A stretch of DNA of 64,000 bases, taken from assembly GCA_946478235.1 (NCBI GenBank), contig CAMLBF010000002.1, positions 124,001 through 188,000 of the forward strand. The letters are read 5' to 3'. The position numbers and the translations under genes are program-made. Of this stretch, positions 27,808 through 37,614 are shown piece by piece. The notes beneath the pieces were generated by a model. That model ran no database searches and had not been told where the DNA came from. It worked only from the letters and a program-made list of their open reading frames with translations. Every line of letters starts with the position of its first letter. Positions within the stretch are counted from its first letter, which is position 1. This DNA comes from an uncultured Bartonella sp. (GTDB taxonomy: Bacteria; Pseudomonadota; Alphaproteobacteria; Rhizobiales; Rhizobiaceae).

Positions 27808-29163
27808 TCACGTGCTTTGCTTCTGTTTCAACTTAGAAAAACGCTCTCGCAATACGGTCGCATAATTTTCTTTGTTTTTCTGATGAGCTCTACCAAAACC
27901 AACACTGTCATCTGGCACATCGGCAGTAATAACACTTCCTGAAGCAACATAAGCACGGTTACCCACTTTAACAGGTGCAACCAGCGCAGTGTTGGAACCA
28001 ATAAATGCATCGTCACCAATGATCGTTTGCCATTTATTAAAACCATCATAATTACAGGTAATGGTACCGGCACCAATATTGCTATGCGTTCCAATTTCAG
28101 CATCACCGATATATGTTAGGTGATTAACCTTTGTCCCTTCACCGATTTTTGCCTTTTTTATCTCACAAAAATTACCAACCTTGGCATTTTTTTCTAACTT
28201 TGCACCAGGACGTAACCGTGCATAGGGGCCAATTTCCGTGTGTTCGGCAACCTCTGCCCCTTCCAAATGGCTAAAAGCATGAATGACAACGCTGTCACCT
28301 ACTTTCACACCTTTGCCAAAATAAACATTGGGTTCAATGATAACATCTTGGCCTATTTCCGTATCATAGGAAAAATATATACTTTCCGGTCGCAACATTG
28401 TGACACCAGCAAGCATCACCTCTTTTGCCTTGCGTTTTTGCCATATAGCTTCGGCATTTGCCAACTCTACCCGGGTGTTTATTCCAATAACATTTTCAAA
28501 CGGCACTTCAATTGCGCGCACATGAAGACCATTATTGGATCCTATGGAAACAATGTCCGTCAAATAATATTCTTTTTTGGCATTGTTGTTTTCAACTTTG
28601 CTTAAAAGCTCAAGCGCCCGTTTGCCATTAATGGCCATTAGCCCGCCATTACAAAAAGTTATTTTCTTTTGTTCTGCTGTTGCGTCTTTATCTTCAACAA
28701 TAGCAGAAAGCTTGCCATCTTTTTCGATAAGGCGGCCATAGCCGGCAGGATTATCGGTCTTAAAGCCCATGACAACGATATCGGCACCATCGGCAAGCTC
28801 TTTTCGTGCTTGTTTAAGCGATTCTGTTTCAATAAGCGGTGTATCACCAAACACAATGAGAACATCATCAAATTGTTTCGCCAATATATCACGCGCTGCT
28901 AAAACAGCATGTGCCGTGCCAAGGCGTTCTGCCTGAACAAATGTATGGACATTGGGTTCAATTGCCATCGCTTCTTTGGCAACTTCTTCAGCACCTCGCC
29001 CCACAATAGCGGCGATTTCACCAACCCCCAAAGATTTAATTTGCCGGATAACGTGCCCGATTAAAGACAGACCTGCAACTTTATGCAAGACTTTGGGAAT
29101 TGACGATTTCATACGTGTTCCCTCACCTGCAGCCAAAATAATAGAAAGACAGCTACGGCTCAT
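27808..29163 (-). CDS. glmU: Bifunctional GlmU: GlcN-1-P acetyltransferase / GlcNAc-1-P uridyltransferase
   Basis: Catalyses the last two steps of UDP-GlcNAc synthesis. 451 residues. The N-terminal pyrophosphorylase domain has [20 protein letters not shown] (about 9-28) and [13 protein letters not shown]. From about residue 250 a left-handed beta helix of hexapeptide repeats carries [38 protein letters not shown] and the [14 protein letters not shown] acetyl-CoA region. The start MSRSCLS at 29163 matches homologues and has GGGG upstream; 29175 is an alternative. It begins 17 bases after ccdA, so it is probably in one operon with it. Confidence 0.96.
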   Translation of the reverse strand: MSRSCLSIILAAGEGTRMKSSIPKVLHKVAGLSLIGHVIRQIKSLGVGEIAAIVGRGAEEVAKEAMAIEPNVHTFVQAERLGTAHAVLAARDILAKQFDDVLIVFGDTPLIETESLKQARKELADGADIVVMGFKTDNPAGYGRLIEKDGKLSAIVEDKDATAEQKKITFCNGGLMAINGKRALELLSKVENNNAKKEYYLTDIVSIGSNNGLHVRAIEVPFENVIGINTRVELANAEAIWQKRKAKEVMLAGVTMLRPESIYFSYDTEIGQDVIIEPNVYFGKGVKVGDSVVIHAFSHLEGAEVAEHTEIGPYARLRPGAKLEKNAKVGNFCEIKKAKIGEGTKVNHLTYIGDAEIGTHSNIGAGTITCNYDGFNKWQTIIGDDAFIGSNTALVAPVKVGNRAYVASGSVITADVPDDSVGFGRAHQKNKENYATVLRERFSKLKQKQST

Positions 29164-29180
29164 GTTTAGCCCCATTCTGT

Positions 29181-30011
29181 TTAAATTAGATTATAGAAAA
29201 AATTCTTGATATCCGTCCAACTCAAAGCCTCTATCCCGCTCAATGACGGATATTTTTCCAAAAGCCAATAAGACAGATTTTGCATATTGCCAGTCAAAAA
29301 CAGAATCCCTGCAACCACCAACAATACACCGATGATCTTTTCAACTTTGCCCAAATGCACACGAAAAGACCCAAGAAACCACATGAACGCACTCGAAAAC
29401 AACGCCGCAAGCACAAATGGAATTGCTAGCCCTAAAGAGTAGATTGCAAGTAAAACTGCCCCCTCTCCAACAGATTCCTTGGTACCGGCAAGTGTTATAA
29501 TGGGACCAAGTATTGGACCAATGCATGGTGTCCAACCAAAGGCGAAAGCCAATCCTATGACATAGGCACCCAATGGGCCTGCTGGTGTTTTGCGTGTTTG
29601 AAAACGCATTTCACGGGAAAGGATCCCAATTTTGAATAACCCTAAAAAATTAAGGCCGAATATAATGATAATTATGCCGGCAATAATAGCAAGCCAATCA
29701 CGATATTGCCCAATAAAATGGCCTAAAGTGCTAGCACTAGCACCAAGAAGAACAAAAACTGTTGAAAACCCAAGTGCAAATGCAATCGCAGCGATTAACA
29801 GCGGTATCCGTACCGGCTGTTTCTCCAACTTGTCGCCGCTGCGGAAATCTTCAACACTAACCCCTGCCATATAGCATAGATAGGGCGGTACGAGTGGTAA
29901 TACACACGGTGAAAGAAACGATAGCGCTCCTGCAAAAAAAACGCCGAAATTTGATAAATCAGATAACAAAACTCTATTTCCGTAAACTTGCCGTATTTTG
30001 TTCCATTTCAA
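29181..30011 (-). CDS. ccdA: Cytochrome c biogenesis protein CcdA (DsbD-like thiol transporter)
   Basis: Inner-membrane protein that moves reducing equivalents from cytoplasmic thioredoxin to periplasmic thiol proteins. 276 residues and six hydrophobic segments. The two conserved membrane Cys motifs are visible: [21 protein letters not shown] (Cys36) near the start and [13 protein letters not shown] (about residue 155). A TTG about 14 codons downstream of the ATG at 30011 is an alternative start, since the first residues [13 protein letters not shown] are not typical of the family. It is followed directly by glmU and diverges from mprF. Confidence 0.92.
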   Translation of the reverse strand: MKWNKIRQVYGNRVLLSDLSNFGVFFAGALSFLSPCVLPLVPPYLCYMAGVSVEDFRSGDKLEKQPVRIPLLIAAIAFALGFSTVFVLLGASASTLGHFIGQYRDWLAIIAGIIIIIFGLNFLGLFKIGILSREMRFQTRKTPAGPLGAYVIGLAFAFGWTPCIGPILGPIITLAGTKESVGEGAVLLAIYSLGLAIPFVLAALFSSAFMWFLGSFRVHLGKVEKIIGVLLVVAGILFLTGNMQNLSYWLLEKYPSLSGIEALSWTDIKNFFYNLI

Positions 30012-30165
30012 TTCGTATGGAAGCTATTATTTCCTTACGAAAGGGGCTAATTGACTGGTTTATTCTTGCCATTACGAAAATATGATTAACGCATCATCTT
30101 TACGAACACAACTATACCGTAAATATGAAGCAGTTAATAAGCTTGATGAAACATGAAGGATTCTC

Positions 30166-32790
30166 ATGAAAAGCGAAGAAGCAGTGGATGAAAACATATC
30201 TACATCGCATGAACCTAAACATTCATCGCGGTTTGTTTATCTTTTGAAAACGTTTTTTGCACCGCTTGTCGGAATTACCATCGCGGCAATTTCCTTTTTT
30301 GTTTTATGGGAGCTGCTTAAAACCACTTCCAGACATGACACAATTGAAGCTTTCAAGAGTTATACCAGTACTAGTCTGTTACTAGCCGCATTTTTTACGC
30401 TTTTAAGCTATTGTGGCATTGCGCTTTATGATGTGGTTGCAGCGCGTACCATTGCACCGGGTAAAATAACATCACCTGTTGCTGCCCTTGCCGGCTCAGC
30501 CGGCTATGCTGTTTCCAATGCTCTTGGCTTCTCGTTTCTAACCGGTGGTGCGCTGCGTTATCGCGTTTATGCACGCGAAGGTGTGGGCCTTGCCGATATA
30601 GGGCGTATCATCAGCATGTCTTGGTTTTCCATGTGGTTTGCATTGCTGGTCATTATCGGTTTTGCACTCACATTTGAACCAGATGGCCTGCCATGGCTTG
30701 GAACACTCAATCTAACAGCCGACCGCATTGCCGGTGTTATTATACTTGCCTTTCTCATTGCTCTTATCGCTTGGTTATATGGTGGTGCCAGAGAACTGAA
30801 AGTTGGTTCCCTTTCCTTAAAGCTTCCCGGATCCAAGGGGGCTTTAATGCAAATATTTGCCGGACTGGTTGATATTACTTCGGCTTCAGCCACCCTTTAT
30901 GTGCTTATGCCAAGCGATTTCCAAACAGGGTTTGCGGCTTTCACACTTGTTTTTGCGGTTGCGATTGTCATTGGTGTTGTCAGCCACTCACCAGGTGGTT
31001 TAGGTGCTTTTGAAGCCGTATTAATTGGCGGACTTGGGCTTGAAGGCAATGCAAATGCTGTTGCTGCACTTCTTGTCTACCGGCTTGTTTATACAATTCT
31101 TCCGCTGGTTATTGCGATTTTCGGCATGGCGTTTTGGGAAATTTTCCGGCAACGCAAGAAAGTGTCTAGCAGTGCTGCTCAAGTATCGCGTGTGATTGAA
31201 CCAATGATACCCTTTGTGGCAGCCGGTTTAACCTTCCTTGCCGGTGTTGTCATGTTGGTGTCAGTCGTAACACCAGGTCGGCGTATTAGGCTTGATGTCC
31301 TTTCTGACATACTTCCTTTGATATTCATTGAAACTTCCAATCTCGTGGCCAGTCTCATCGGCATAATTCTGCTTATTGTGTCTTATGGTTTGGCGCGACG
31401 GCTGGCTAATGCATGGTTTGTAACGATCTTCTTATTGCTTAGCGGCGCTGTATTTTGTCTAACAAAAGGGCTTGATTGGGAAGAGGCCACCATTTTATGT
31501 GTTTTCTGCTTTGTTTTGTGGAGCTTCCGCCGATCGTTCTACCGTCGGCCACTTAATAATGGATTGACCATCAGTTGGGCTTGGCTTGCAAGTATTGCAG
31601 CTTTTGCCTGCGCCGTTATATGGCTTGGCTTTTTTGTCTATCGACATGTCGAATATTCCAACGAATTATGGTGGAGTTTTGCCTGGAATGCCAATGCACC
31701 ACGATTTTTGCGAGCAAGCGTTGTTATCTTTTCCGTTATTTTTATTGCAGCCCTTTATAATATTATTCACCGCCCTTCCCGCAAGCAGGCACGTCACGGA
31801 TTAACAATTCCGGATTGTATACCGAAACTTGTTTCTCAATCCCCGCTTTCCGATACGGCATTGGCCTTGTTGGGTGACAAACAATTTCTCGTATCACCTG
31901 ATGAAGATGGCTTTATAATGTATAGTAAATCTGGTGGCAGTCTCATTGCCTTGGGCGAACCAGTTAGCAATAACGAAAAAGTTTCCAATGATTTGGCATG
32001 GGAATTTCGCAAACATGCTGATAGCGCTGCATTGCGAACCGTATTTTATGGTGTTGGCCCACGCCATTTGCCATTATATTTGGATATGGGGCTTTCCGTT
32101 ATCAAATTGGGAGAAGTTGCCAAGGTTTATTTACCTGATTTTTCTCTCGATGGTCCAAAACGTCAGCCCTTCCGCTATGCTGAAAGAAAAGCGCAACGCG
32201 AAGGATTGGAATTTTCGATAATTCCGGCGCATGAAGTTGAAAATAATATTGGTGCTTTGCGGTATGTTTCCGATACATGGCTTGCCTCAAAGGCTGGTGC
32301 GGAAAAACGTTTTTCCATTGGTTATTTCAATGAAGATTTCCTCAAACGTTATGATGTGGCGATCATGAAGAAGGATGATCAGATTGTTGCCTTTGCCAAT
32401 GTTTGGAAAAGCGGATTTCAGCAAGAAATCACTGTCGATATGATGCGGTATTTGCCCAATGTATCAAAGGTTATGATGGACGCTTTATTTGCCAATTTGT
32501 TGCTTTATGGCAAAGAGCAAGGTTTCCAATGGTTTAATTTGGGCGCTGCGCCGTTGGCCGGACTATCAACAAACAGGCTCGCTGCAAGGTGGCAGCGTAT
32601 AGGTTCTTTTATTTATCGTCGCGGGCGTGATCTATATCACTTTGACGGGTTGAAAAGCTTTAAAGACAAGTTCGACCCAACGTGGTCACCCCATTATTTA
32701 ATCTGTCCTGGTGGACTTGATACAGCAAAAGTGCTTATCGACGTCACGACACTTATCAACGGCAACCCTCTGGAGTTTTTACGTAAATGA
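30166..32790 (+). CDS. mprF: Bifunctional lysyl-phosphatidylglycerol synthase/flippase
   Basis: Transfers lysine from Lys-tRNA to phosphatidylglycerol and moves the product across the inner membrane, lowering surface charge and raising resistance to cationic peptides and acid; called LpiA in rhizobia. 874 residues. Many membrane segments (about 25-545) form the UPF0104-like flippase part, with SHSPGGLGAFEAVLIGGLGLEG; the C-terminal GNAT-like synthase domain (about 555-865) has GDKQFLVSPDEDGFIMYSKSGG, FYGVGPRHLPLYLDMGL, NLGAAPLAGLS and a PHYLICPGG end. ATG 30166 has GAAGGATT upstream. Its stop overlaps the acvB start in ATGA, so the two proteins are translationally coupled. Confidence 0.94.
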   Translation: MKSEEAVDENISTSHEPKHSSRFVYLLKTFFAPLVGITIAAISFFVLWELLKTTSRHDTIEAFKSYTSTSLLLAAFFTLLSYCGIALYDVVAARTIAPGKITSPVAALAGSAGYAVSNALGFSFLTGGALRYRVYAREGVGLADIGRIISMSWFSMWFALLVIIGFALTFEPDGLPWLGTLNLTADRIAGVIILAFLIALIAWLYGGARELKVGSLSLKLPGSKGALMQIFAGLVDITSASATLYVLMPSDFQTGFAAFTLVFAVAIVIGVVSHSPGGLGAFEAVLIGGLGLEGNANAVAALLVYRLVYTILPLVIAIFGMAFWEIFRQRKKVSSSAAQVSRVIEPMIPFVAAGLTFLAGVVMLVSVVTPGRRIRLDVLSDILPLIFIETSNLVASLIGIILLIVSYGLARRLANAWFVTIFLLLSGAVFCLTKGLDWEEATILCVFCFVLWSFRRSFYRRPLNNGLTISWAWLASIAAFACAVIWLGFFVYRHVEYSNELWWSFAWNANAPRFLRASVVIFSVIFIAALYNIIHRPSRKQARHGLTIPDCIPKLVSQSPLSDTALALLGDKQFLVSPDEDGFIMYSKSGGSLIALGEPVSNNEKVSNDLAWEFRKHADSAALRTVFYGVGPRHLPLYLDMGLSVIKLGEVAKVYLPDFSLDGPKRQPFRYAERKAQREGLEFSIIPAHEVENNIGALRYVSDTWLASKAGAEKRFSIGYFNEDFLKRYDVAIMKKDDQIVAFANVWKSGFQQEITVDMMRYLPNVSKVMMDALFANLLLYGKEQGFQWFNLGAAPLAGLSTNRLAARWQRIGSFIYRRGRDLYHFDGLKSFKDKFDPTWSPHYLICPGGLDTAKVLIDVTTLINGNPLEFLRK

Positions 32791-34184
32791 CCTTTCGTCG
32801 TATTTTTCTGTTCGTTGTCGCAATACTCATTATTGGCTTGGCAACCTATGGTGTTCTGCATCGCGGTAAAGTAAACCGCCTATGGGCAAGTTGGACTGGC
32901 TCAACATCACCAGTTGTCTATGCCGATGGGGAACGTTTATCTGAAATTCCAGTATATGTTCCACAAGGTGATATTCGTGGCCTTGTTATATTGGTTTCCG
33001 ATACGGGCGGTGCAAAAACACGTGAAGCCGATATGACTTCCGCTTTGCTGAAACGCCATTTGATTGTCGCATCTGTCGATTTCGATAATTGGCGTGAAAC
33101 CCTTGATAAGGAAGATGGCGAATGCATTTATCTGGTCTCTGACCTTGAAGCTTTGTCAAAAGACGTGCTTCGTGGGCTTGATCTTGATGTGTATTTCCAT
33201 CCAGTTATTGTTGGAATTGGTGAAGGTGGTGCAATTTCCTATGCTGCAGCGGCAGACTCGCCTGAAAACACATTAGCAGGAACTGTTGTTCTTGACCCAT
33301 CTTTATCATCGCACACTCGCTTGCCTTCCTGCACAGAAGATGACCAAGCGGTAAAAACATCTGATGGCGGATATGCTTATGAAATTGGCGCAACAGTGCC
33401 ATCACCAGTAACATTGATACGCAATGGCGGAACATCTAACGACCCAAGACAAGCATTTCGCCAACATGTTGCGGCATTAATCGACGAACCTTCTTTTGAA
33501 GCGCGGTTAAAAATTGCGGCGGATACGGCATTGGATTATGCAATTCGCGATGCTGCAAATGCAGACCTACCAGTTGTCGATATGCCGTCGAAAAACCCGG
33601 CAAAAGCATTGGTTATTTTCTTTTCAGGTGATGGCGGTTGGCGTGATATCGATATGCAAATTGGTGAATTATTTCAAAGCCAAGATGTCCACGTTATCGG
33701 TATTGATGCATTGCGCTATTTCTGGACAAAGCGAACACCTGAAGAAGTATCGACCGATATAGAACAACTTATTCAGCAAGCAGACCCACAACAGACGCTG
33801 CCGGTTGCACTGTTCGGCTATTCTTTTGGTGCTGATATATTGCCTTTTGCATGGCCGCAACTTGATGAAAAAATACAAAAACAAGTCGCTATGATTGCCT
33901 TAATGGGGGTATCGACGACTGCTGATTTCCAGATTTCAATTGATGGTTGGTTGGGCGGCGCTGGTGATGTTCCTGTTTTACCGCTTTTGCAAAAAATGCC
34001 TAAAGATAAAACCATTTGTGTTTACGGCGAAGATGAAGACGATAGCGCCTGCACTGACCCTTCTTTAGACCCTATGCAAAAAATAAAATTGCCTGGTGGA
34101 CATCACTTTGACGAAAACTATCAAAGTCTGGCAAAGTCTTTGCATGTCATTTTGTTGAATAAAGCAAAATTAGAAAAGAATTAA
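32787..34184 (+). CDS. acvB: AcvB/VirJ-family protein, likely lysyl-phosphatidylglycerol hydrolase
   Basis: 465-residue periplasmic alpha/beta hydrolase. Residues 1-22 are a signal or anchor segment (FRRIFLFVVAILIIGLATYGVL). Two VirJ-like halves follow; the second begins around residue 270 (KALVIFFSGDGGWRDIDMQIG) and has the nucleophile elbow LFGYSFGADILPF with Ser in GYSFG, and a late GGHHFDENY His. In Agrobacterium AcvB hydrolyses lysyl-PG and is needed for virulence; in Rhizobium the homologue AtvA pairs with LpiA. The ATGA overlap with mprF fits this synthesis/turnover pairing, which is inferred here. Confidence 0.92.
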   Translation: MTFRRIFLFVVAILIIGLATYGVLHRGKVNRLWASWTGSTSPVVYADGERLSEIPVYVPQGDIRGLVILVSDTGGAKTREADMTSALLKRHLIVASVDFDNWRETLDKEDGECIYLVSDLEALSKDVLRGLDLDVYFHPVIVGIGEGGAISYAAAADSPENTLAGTVVLDPSLSSHTRLPSCTEDDQAVKTSDGGYAYEIGATVPSPVTLIRNGGTSNDPRQAFRQHVAALIDEPSFEARLKIAADTALDYAIRDAANADLPVVDMPSKNPAKALVIFFSGDGGWRDIDMQIGELFQSQDVHVIGIDALRYFWTKRTPEEVSTDIEQLIQQADPQQTLPVALFGYSFGADILPFAWPQLDEKIQKQVAMIALMGVSTTADFQISIDGWLGGAGDVPVLPLLQKMPKDKTICVYGEDEDDSACTDPSLDPMQKIKLPGGHHFDENYQSLAKSLHVILLNKAKLEKN

Positions 34185-34200
34185 AATATAACAAAAACAT

Positions 34201-34227
34201 ACATCCCTTTGGCGACTAAAGGGATGT
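34201..34227 (-). terminator. Terminator of the small lipoprotein gene
   Basis: ACATCCCTTT (34201-34210) pairs with AAAGGGATGT (34218-34227) around a seven-base loop. The T-rich tail is on the minus strand (ATGTTTTTG), so it serves the gene at 34239-34493; it lies only 17 bases past the acvB stop and may act weakly for it. Confidence 0.8.
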
Positions 34228-34238
34228 ATACAGCAAAA

Positions 34239-34493
34239 TTACCTACATTTGCGGGGACTCTCGCCTTTCAACTCTTGATTTGTGTTAATATCAAACACAC
34301 GAACAGTAGCATTTGGAAAAGCTCTACATAAAGCAATCTTGCTACCATAAATACCTGTTCCATGTGCAAGCATTTTCACATTTGGCGCTAGTTCCTTACC
34401 ATTTTCATCATATGCGACTACGCGATAATCGCCGTTTACTGTTATGCACCCAGTTAACAATAACATACTACCAAGTAAACAAACCTTTTTCAT
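34239..34493 (-). CDS. Small lipoprotein, 84 aa, unknown function
   Basis: The start MKKVCLLGSM at 34493 is chosen because a strong GAGGAAG lies upstream and a lipoprotein signal follows directly: hydrophobic LLGSMLLL and lipobox LTGC with Cys16. A longer reading from 34526 would bury the signal. The mature part is about 68 residues with a predicted small beta fold (GDYRVVAYDENGKEL, TVRVFDINT) and two further Cys (ALCRAF, PRKCR) that could form a disulfide. I know no family for it. It is single-gene, convergent to acvB, with its own terminator. Confidence 0.8.
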   Translation of the reverse strand: MKKVCLLGSMLLLTGCITVNGDYRVVAYDENGKELAPNVKMLAHGTGIYGSKIALCRAFPNATVRVFDINTNQELKGESPRKCR

Positions 34494-34695
34494 AAAATCT
34501 TCCTCTATTAAATGTATGAAATACATAAAATATTATTGGATTTTCCGAGTGATTGTAAATATCTGTGAAATTTCCTACCCAATATTTCACACTTAACTGG
34601 CGTAGACTGGCCAGTTTATGCGCCCTTATCATGACATATGCAGACAATGGTTAGCGTTCAAAGCCGCATTTTTTAAACTATAATAATGCTTAGAG

Positions 34696-34789
34696 GCATA
34701 TGGCGGTAATGCCGCGACCTAGTTACATCATATGGTTGCAATGCCGAAGCTGGCTACAGCATATGGCGGCAATGCAGCAGCTGGTTACA
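34696..34789. repeat. Three degenerate 31-32-base tandem repeats
   Basis: Units at 34696-34727, 34728-34758 and 34759-34789 follow the pattern CATATGG-CGGCAATGC-GCAGCTGGTTACA with several substitutions each. They are contiguous and close to a Rho-independent terminator shape, outside any gene. Confidence 0.85.
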
Positions 34790-34794
34790 GCATT

Positions 34795-34825
34795 AAGCAT
34801 TGTCAAAAGTGACAATGCTTTTTAT
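34795..34825 (+). terminator. Orphan Rho-independent terminator
   Basis: AAGCATTGTCA (34795-34805) pairs perfectly over 11 bases with TGACAATGCTT (34810-34820) around AAAG, then TTTATAAAA. The T-run lies on the plus strand, where no gene precedes it, which raises the chance of an unannotated plus-strand RNA. On the minus strand it would lie about 90 bases past ybdD, without a good T-run. Confidence 0.7.
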
Positions 34826-34909
34826 AAAAATGGGCATGATGATTTCACGTAATGATAAAGAATACACGCAAATTATAATTGGATGCCCCAACAACGATAA
34901 TGCGGCTGA

Positions 34910-35107
34910 CTAACAACAGCGAAAACCACCTTTGCCGCCATAGCGTGCATCCTGCCGCTCGCGGAAAAACTCTTTATAGGTCATTGGTTGTTGTTCGGGA
35001 TGCACCTGCTTCATATGTTCCACATAAGTGTCATAATCTGGTATACCCACCATCAACTTCGCTGTGCGCCCAAGAAATTTACTAACATCAAGAAAACCTA
35101 TACACAT
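34910..35107 (-). CDS. YbdD/YjiX family small protein
   Basis: 65 residues with the family pattern: [22 protein letters not shown], then [23 protein letters not shown] and a C-terminal Gly/Cys-rich tail (KGGFRCC). Such proteins follow cstA-type genes in many bacteria and are thought to assist the pyruvate/peptide transporter. Here it lies 77 bases after cstA on the same strand, matching that arrangement. Confidence 0.93.
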   Translation of the reverse strand: MCIGFLDVSKFLGRTAKLMVGIPDYDTYVEHMKQVHPEQQPMTYKEFFRERQDARYGGKGGFRCC

Positions 35108-35184
35108 AATACCTCCTCATATTCCGACTTAAATGACAAGTTAGTGACGGCCTGAGCCGCCACTATATCTTGTTACAATTTCTG

Positions 35185-37242
35185 TCAGACAGCTTTACTC
35201 TGTTGGGAAATTACTGGTGTAGGAAATGGCTCGTAAGGCATTTCATTGACAGTAGGTTTCTCATTTTTCAGGGCTTTTAAAGATGTTTTGATAGCAAACA
35301 ATGTTAAAGCTAAAACAACCAGCATGAAAAATGCGGTCAAAACACCATTAACAGTATTGGCTAAAGCCTGTTGGCTGTTTGTTGCTTTGCTTGCTGCAAC
35401 GAAAAAGCTCAACTTAGCGTCAAACACTTTTTGCCAACCAGCGGTCATCGTACAGATAAACAACCATGCTGCTGGAACAATAGCGACCCAAGCATAACGT
35501 TGTTGCTTTGACTTGAACAGAACGACCGCACATAGCAACAATGCAATTGCCGCCAGCATCTGATTGGCGATACCAAATAGTGGCCAAAGCGAATAAATTC
35601 CGCCTTTGGGATCGACTGCTCCTTGATAAACAAAATATCCCCACATCAACACAACCAAGGCTGTTGCCAAAAGATTGGCAAAAATATTGTCTGTTTTTTT
35701 CATATGCGGAAATACAGTGCCCAATAAATCCTGCAACATGAAACGTGCCGAGCGTGTGCCAGCATCAACCGCTGTAAGAATAAATAAAGCTTCAAAAAGG
35801 ATAGCAAAATGATACCAGAAAGACATATTCATCAAACCGCCTAAGGCGTTGTGCAGAATATGTGCCATACCAACAGCAAGCGTTGGTGCTCCACCAGTTT
35901 TTGCAACGATTGTTTCTTCACCCACGTCATGGGCGATACTAGTCAACATTTCTGGCGTCACCTGAAAGCCCCAACTGCTAACCACAGCAGATGCGGATTG
36001 TACGAGATCACCCGTTCCTGAAGGAAGTAAAACGCTCACTGGCGAGTTCATTGAAAAATAAACGCCCGGATTGATGACGCTTGCTGCAATAAGAGCCATA
36101 ATTGCAACGAATGACTCCATCAACATGCCGCCATAGCCGATAAAACAGGCCTGATCTTCATTGGCCAACATCTTTGGCGTTGTGCCGGAAGAAATAAGCG
36201 CATGAAAACCTGAAACGGCACCGCACGCGATTGTAATGAATAAAAATGGAAAGAGATCACCACCCCAAACAGGACCTGTACCGTCAACATATTTGGTTAA
36301 AGCTGGCATTTCCAACATTGGGCGAACAAGAATAATGCCAACAGCCAACGCAATGATTGTGCCAATTTTCAAAAATGTCGAAAGATAATCGCGCGGTGCC
36401 AAAAGAAGCCAAACCGGCAAAACAGCCGCAATAAACCCGTAGATTATAATCATAACGGTTAGGGTTGTTGCTTCAAAATGAAACCATGACGCATAACTAC
36501 TATCTTTGATCCAGCCACCGGAAATAATACCGAAGAGCAGAAGAACAAGACCTATTACCGATATTTCACCGATGCGACCTGGGCGGATATAACGCAGATA
36601 GATACCCATGAAGAAAGCCAAAGGTATGGTGAAACCAACCGTATAGGTTCCCCAAGAGCTTCCTGCGAGCGCTTTAACCACAACCATGGCCAATACGCCC
36701 AGAATGATAATCATAATCATAAAACAGGCGATAAGCGCGATAATACCAGCAGCATTTCCCATTTCCTCACGCACAAGCTCGCCGAGAGAACGGCCGTCTC
36801 TACGCGTTGAAATGAAAAGTACCATAAAATCTTGCACAGCGCCGGCAAGGACACAACCTGCTAAAATCCATAAAAGTCCTGGCAAATATCCCATTTGTGC
36901 CGCAAGAACAGGACCAACCAAAGGCCCTGCACCGGCAATCGCCGCAAAATGGTGGCCAAACAGAATATTTTTGTCTGTCGGCACGTAATCCAACCCGTCA
37001 TTGCGCCGGTAAGCTGGTGTCATTCTGGTTGGGTCAGCTTTTAACACCGTATTGGATATAAAAAGCCCATATAATCTATAAGCAACTAGATAAACACATA
37101 CGGCAGCCACAACAATCCACATAGCGTTGATGGCTTCGCCGCGATTAAGTGCAATATAGGCTAATGCAATTGCCCCTAAGACGGATAAAATAACCAAAAT
37201 GGATATCTGAACCGCAGTTAGCGGTTTTCGAGCGATCTCCAT
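35185..37242 (-). CDS. cstA: CstA-family carbon starvation protein / pyruvate transporter
   Basis: 685 residues with about 16-18 hydrophobic segments of the inner membrane. Typical family segments are visible: NILFGHHFAAIAGAGPLVGPVLAAQMGYLPG (residues about 92-122), VSGFHALISSGTTPKML (about 340-356), FVAIMALIAASVINPGVYF, and AGTRSARFMLQDLLG. CstA proteins import pyruvate or peptides under starvation. The long C-terminal region continues to the usual polar tail. The start at 37242 has AGGAGGAG upstream. Together with ybdD it forms a two-gene operon. Confidence 0.95.
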   Translation of the reverse strand: MEIARKPLTAVQISILVILSVLGAIALAYIALNRGEAINAMWIVVAAVCVYLVAYRLYGLFISNTVLKADPTRMTPAYRRNDGLDYVPTDKNILFGHHFAAIAGAGPLVGPVLAAQMGYLPGLLWILAGCVLAGAVQDFMVLFISTRRDGRSLGELVREEMGNAAGIIALIACFMIMIIILGVLAMVVVKALAGSSWGTYTVGFTIPLAFFMGIYLRYIRPGRIGEISVIGLVLLLFGIISGGWIKDSSYASWFHFEATTLTVMIIIYGFIAAVLPVWLLLAPRDYLSTFLKIGTIIALAVGIILVRPMLEMPALTKYVDGTGPVWGGDLFPFLFITIACGAVSGFHALISSGTTPKMLANEDQACFIGYGGMLMESFVAIMALIAASVINPGVYFSMNSPVSVLLPSGTGDLVQSASAVVSSWGFQVTPEMLTSIAHDVGEETIVAKTGGAPTLAVGMAHILHNALGGLMNMSFWYHFAILFEALFILTAVDAGTRSARFMLQDLLGTVFPHMKKTDNIFANLLATALVVLMWGYFVYQGAVDPKGGIYSLWPLFGIANQMLAAIALLLCAVVLFKSKQQRYAWVAIVPAAWLFICTMTAGWQKVFDAKLSFFVAASKATNSQQALANTVNGVLTAFFMLVVLALTLFAIKTSLKALKNEKPTVNEMPYEPFPTPVISQQSKAV

Positions 37243-37614
37243 GCTCCTCCTCCTTAAAATTCAGTCTTAAAACTCCACTCCCATCTGACAATATCTCTCA
37301 TAATATCATCAGTTTTCCATTGCTATTTTTATATTATTATTATTTGCTGTCTACTATTAAAATTAAAAACAATTTTTCTTCATAAAACAGTCTTATATAT
37401 TTTAACATCTATTATGAATAATATATTTTACATATAATACTATAAGTATTCACATTGCGTAAAATACATATAATAAAATTATAAAAATCATGAATTTAAA
37501 TATGTTCTTTTTAAAAACTAAAAGAAAATCATATCCCATTTTTTAAATAAATAGGATATGTAAATTCTAACAATAAAGGTTATTCATAATAAAGAAACAG
37601 ATATTTAATTCTTA
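37243..37614. other. AT-rich spacer between azgA-type permease and cstA
   Basis: About 370 bases, extremely AT-rich. It should contain the cstA promoter and the end of the permease transcript, but no clean hairpin terminator or ORF could be picked out. Confidence 0.5.

Larger units (their letters stand above)
34494..34909. other. Intergenic region with repeats and an orphan terminator
   Basis: About 415 bases upstream of the lipoprotein gene and downstream of ybdD. No ORF is supportable. It holds three 31-32-base repeats (34696-34789) and directly after them a strong plus-strand hairpin with a T-run. Confidence 0.6.
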
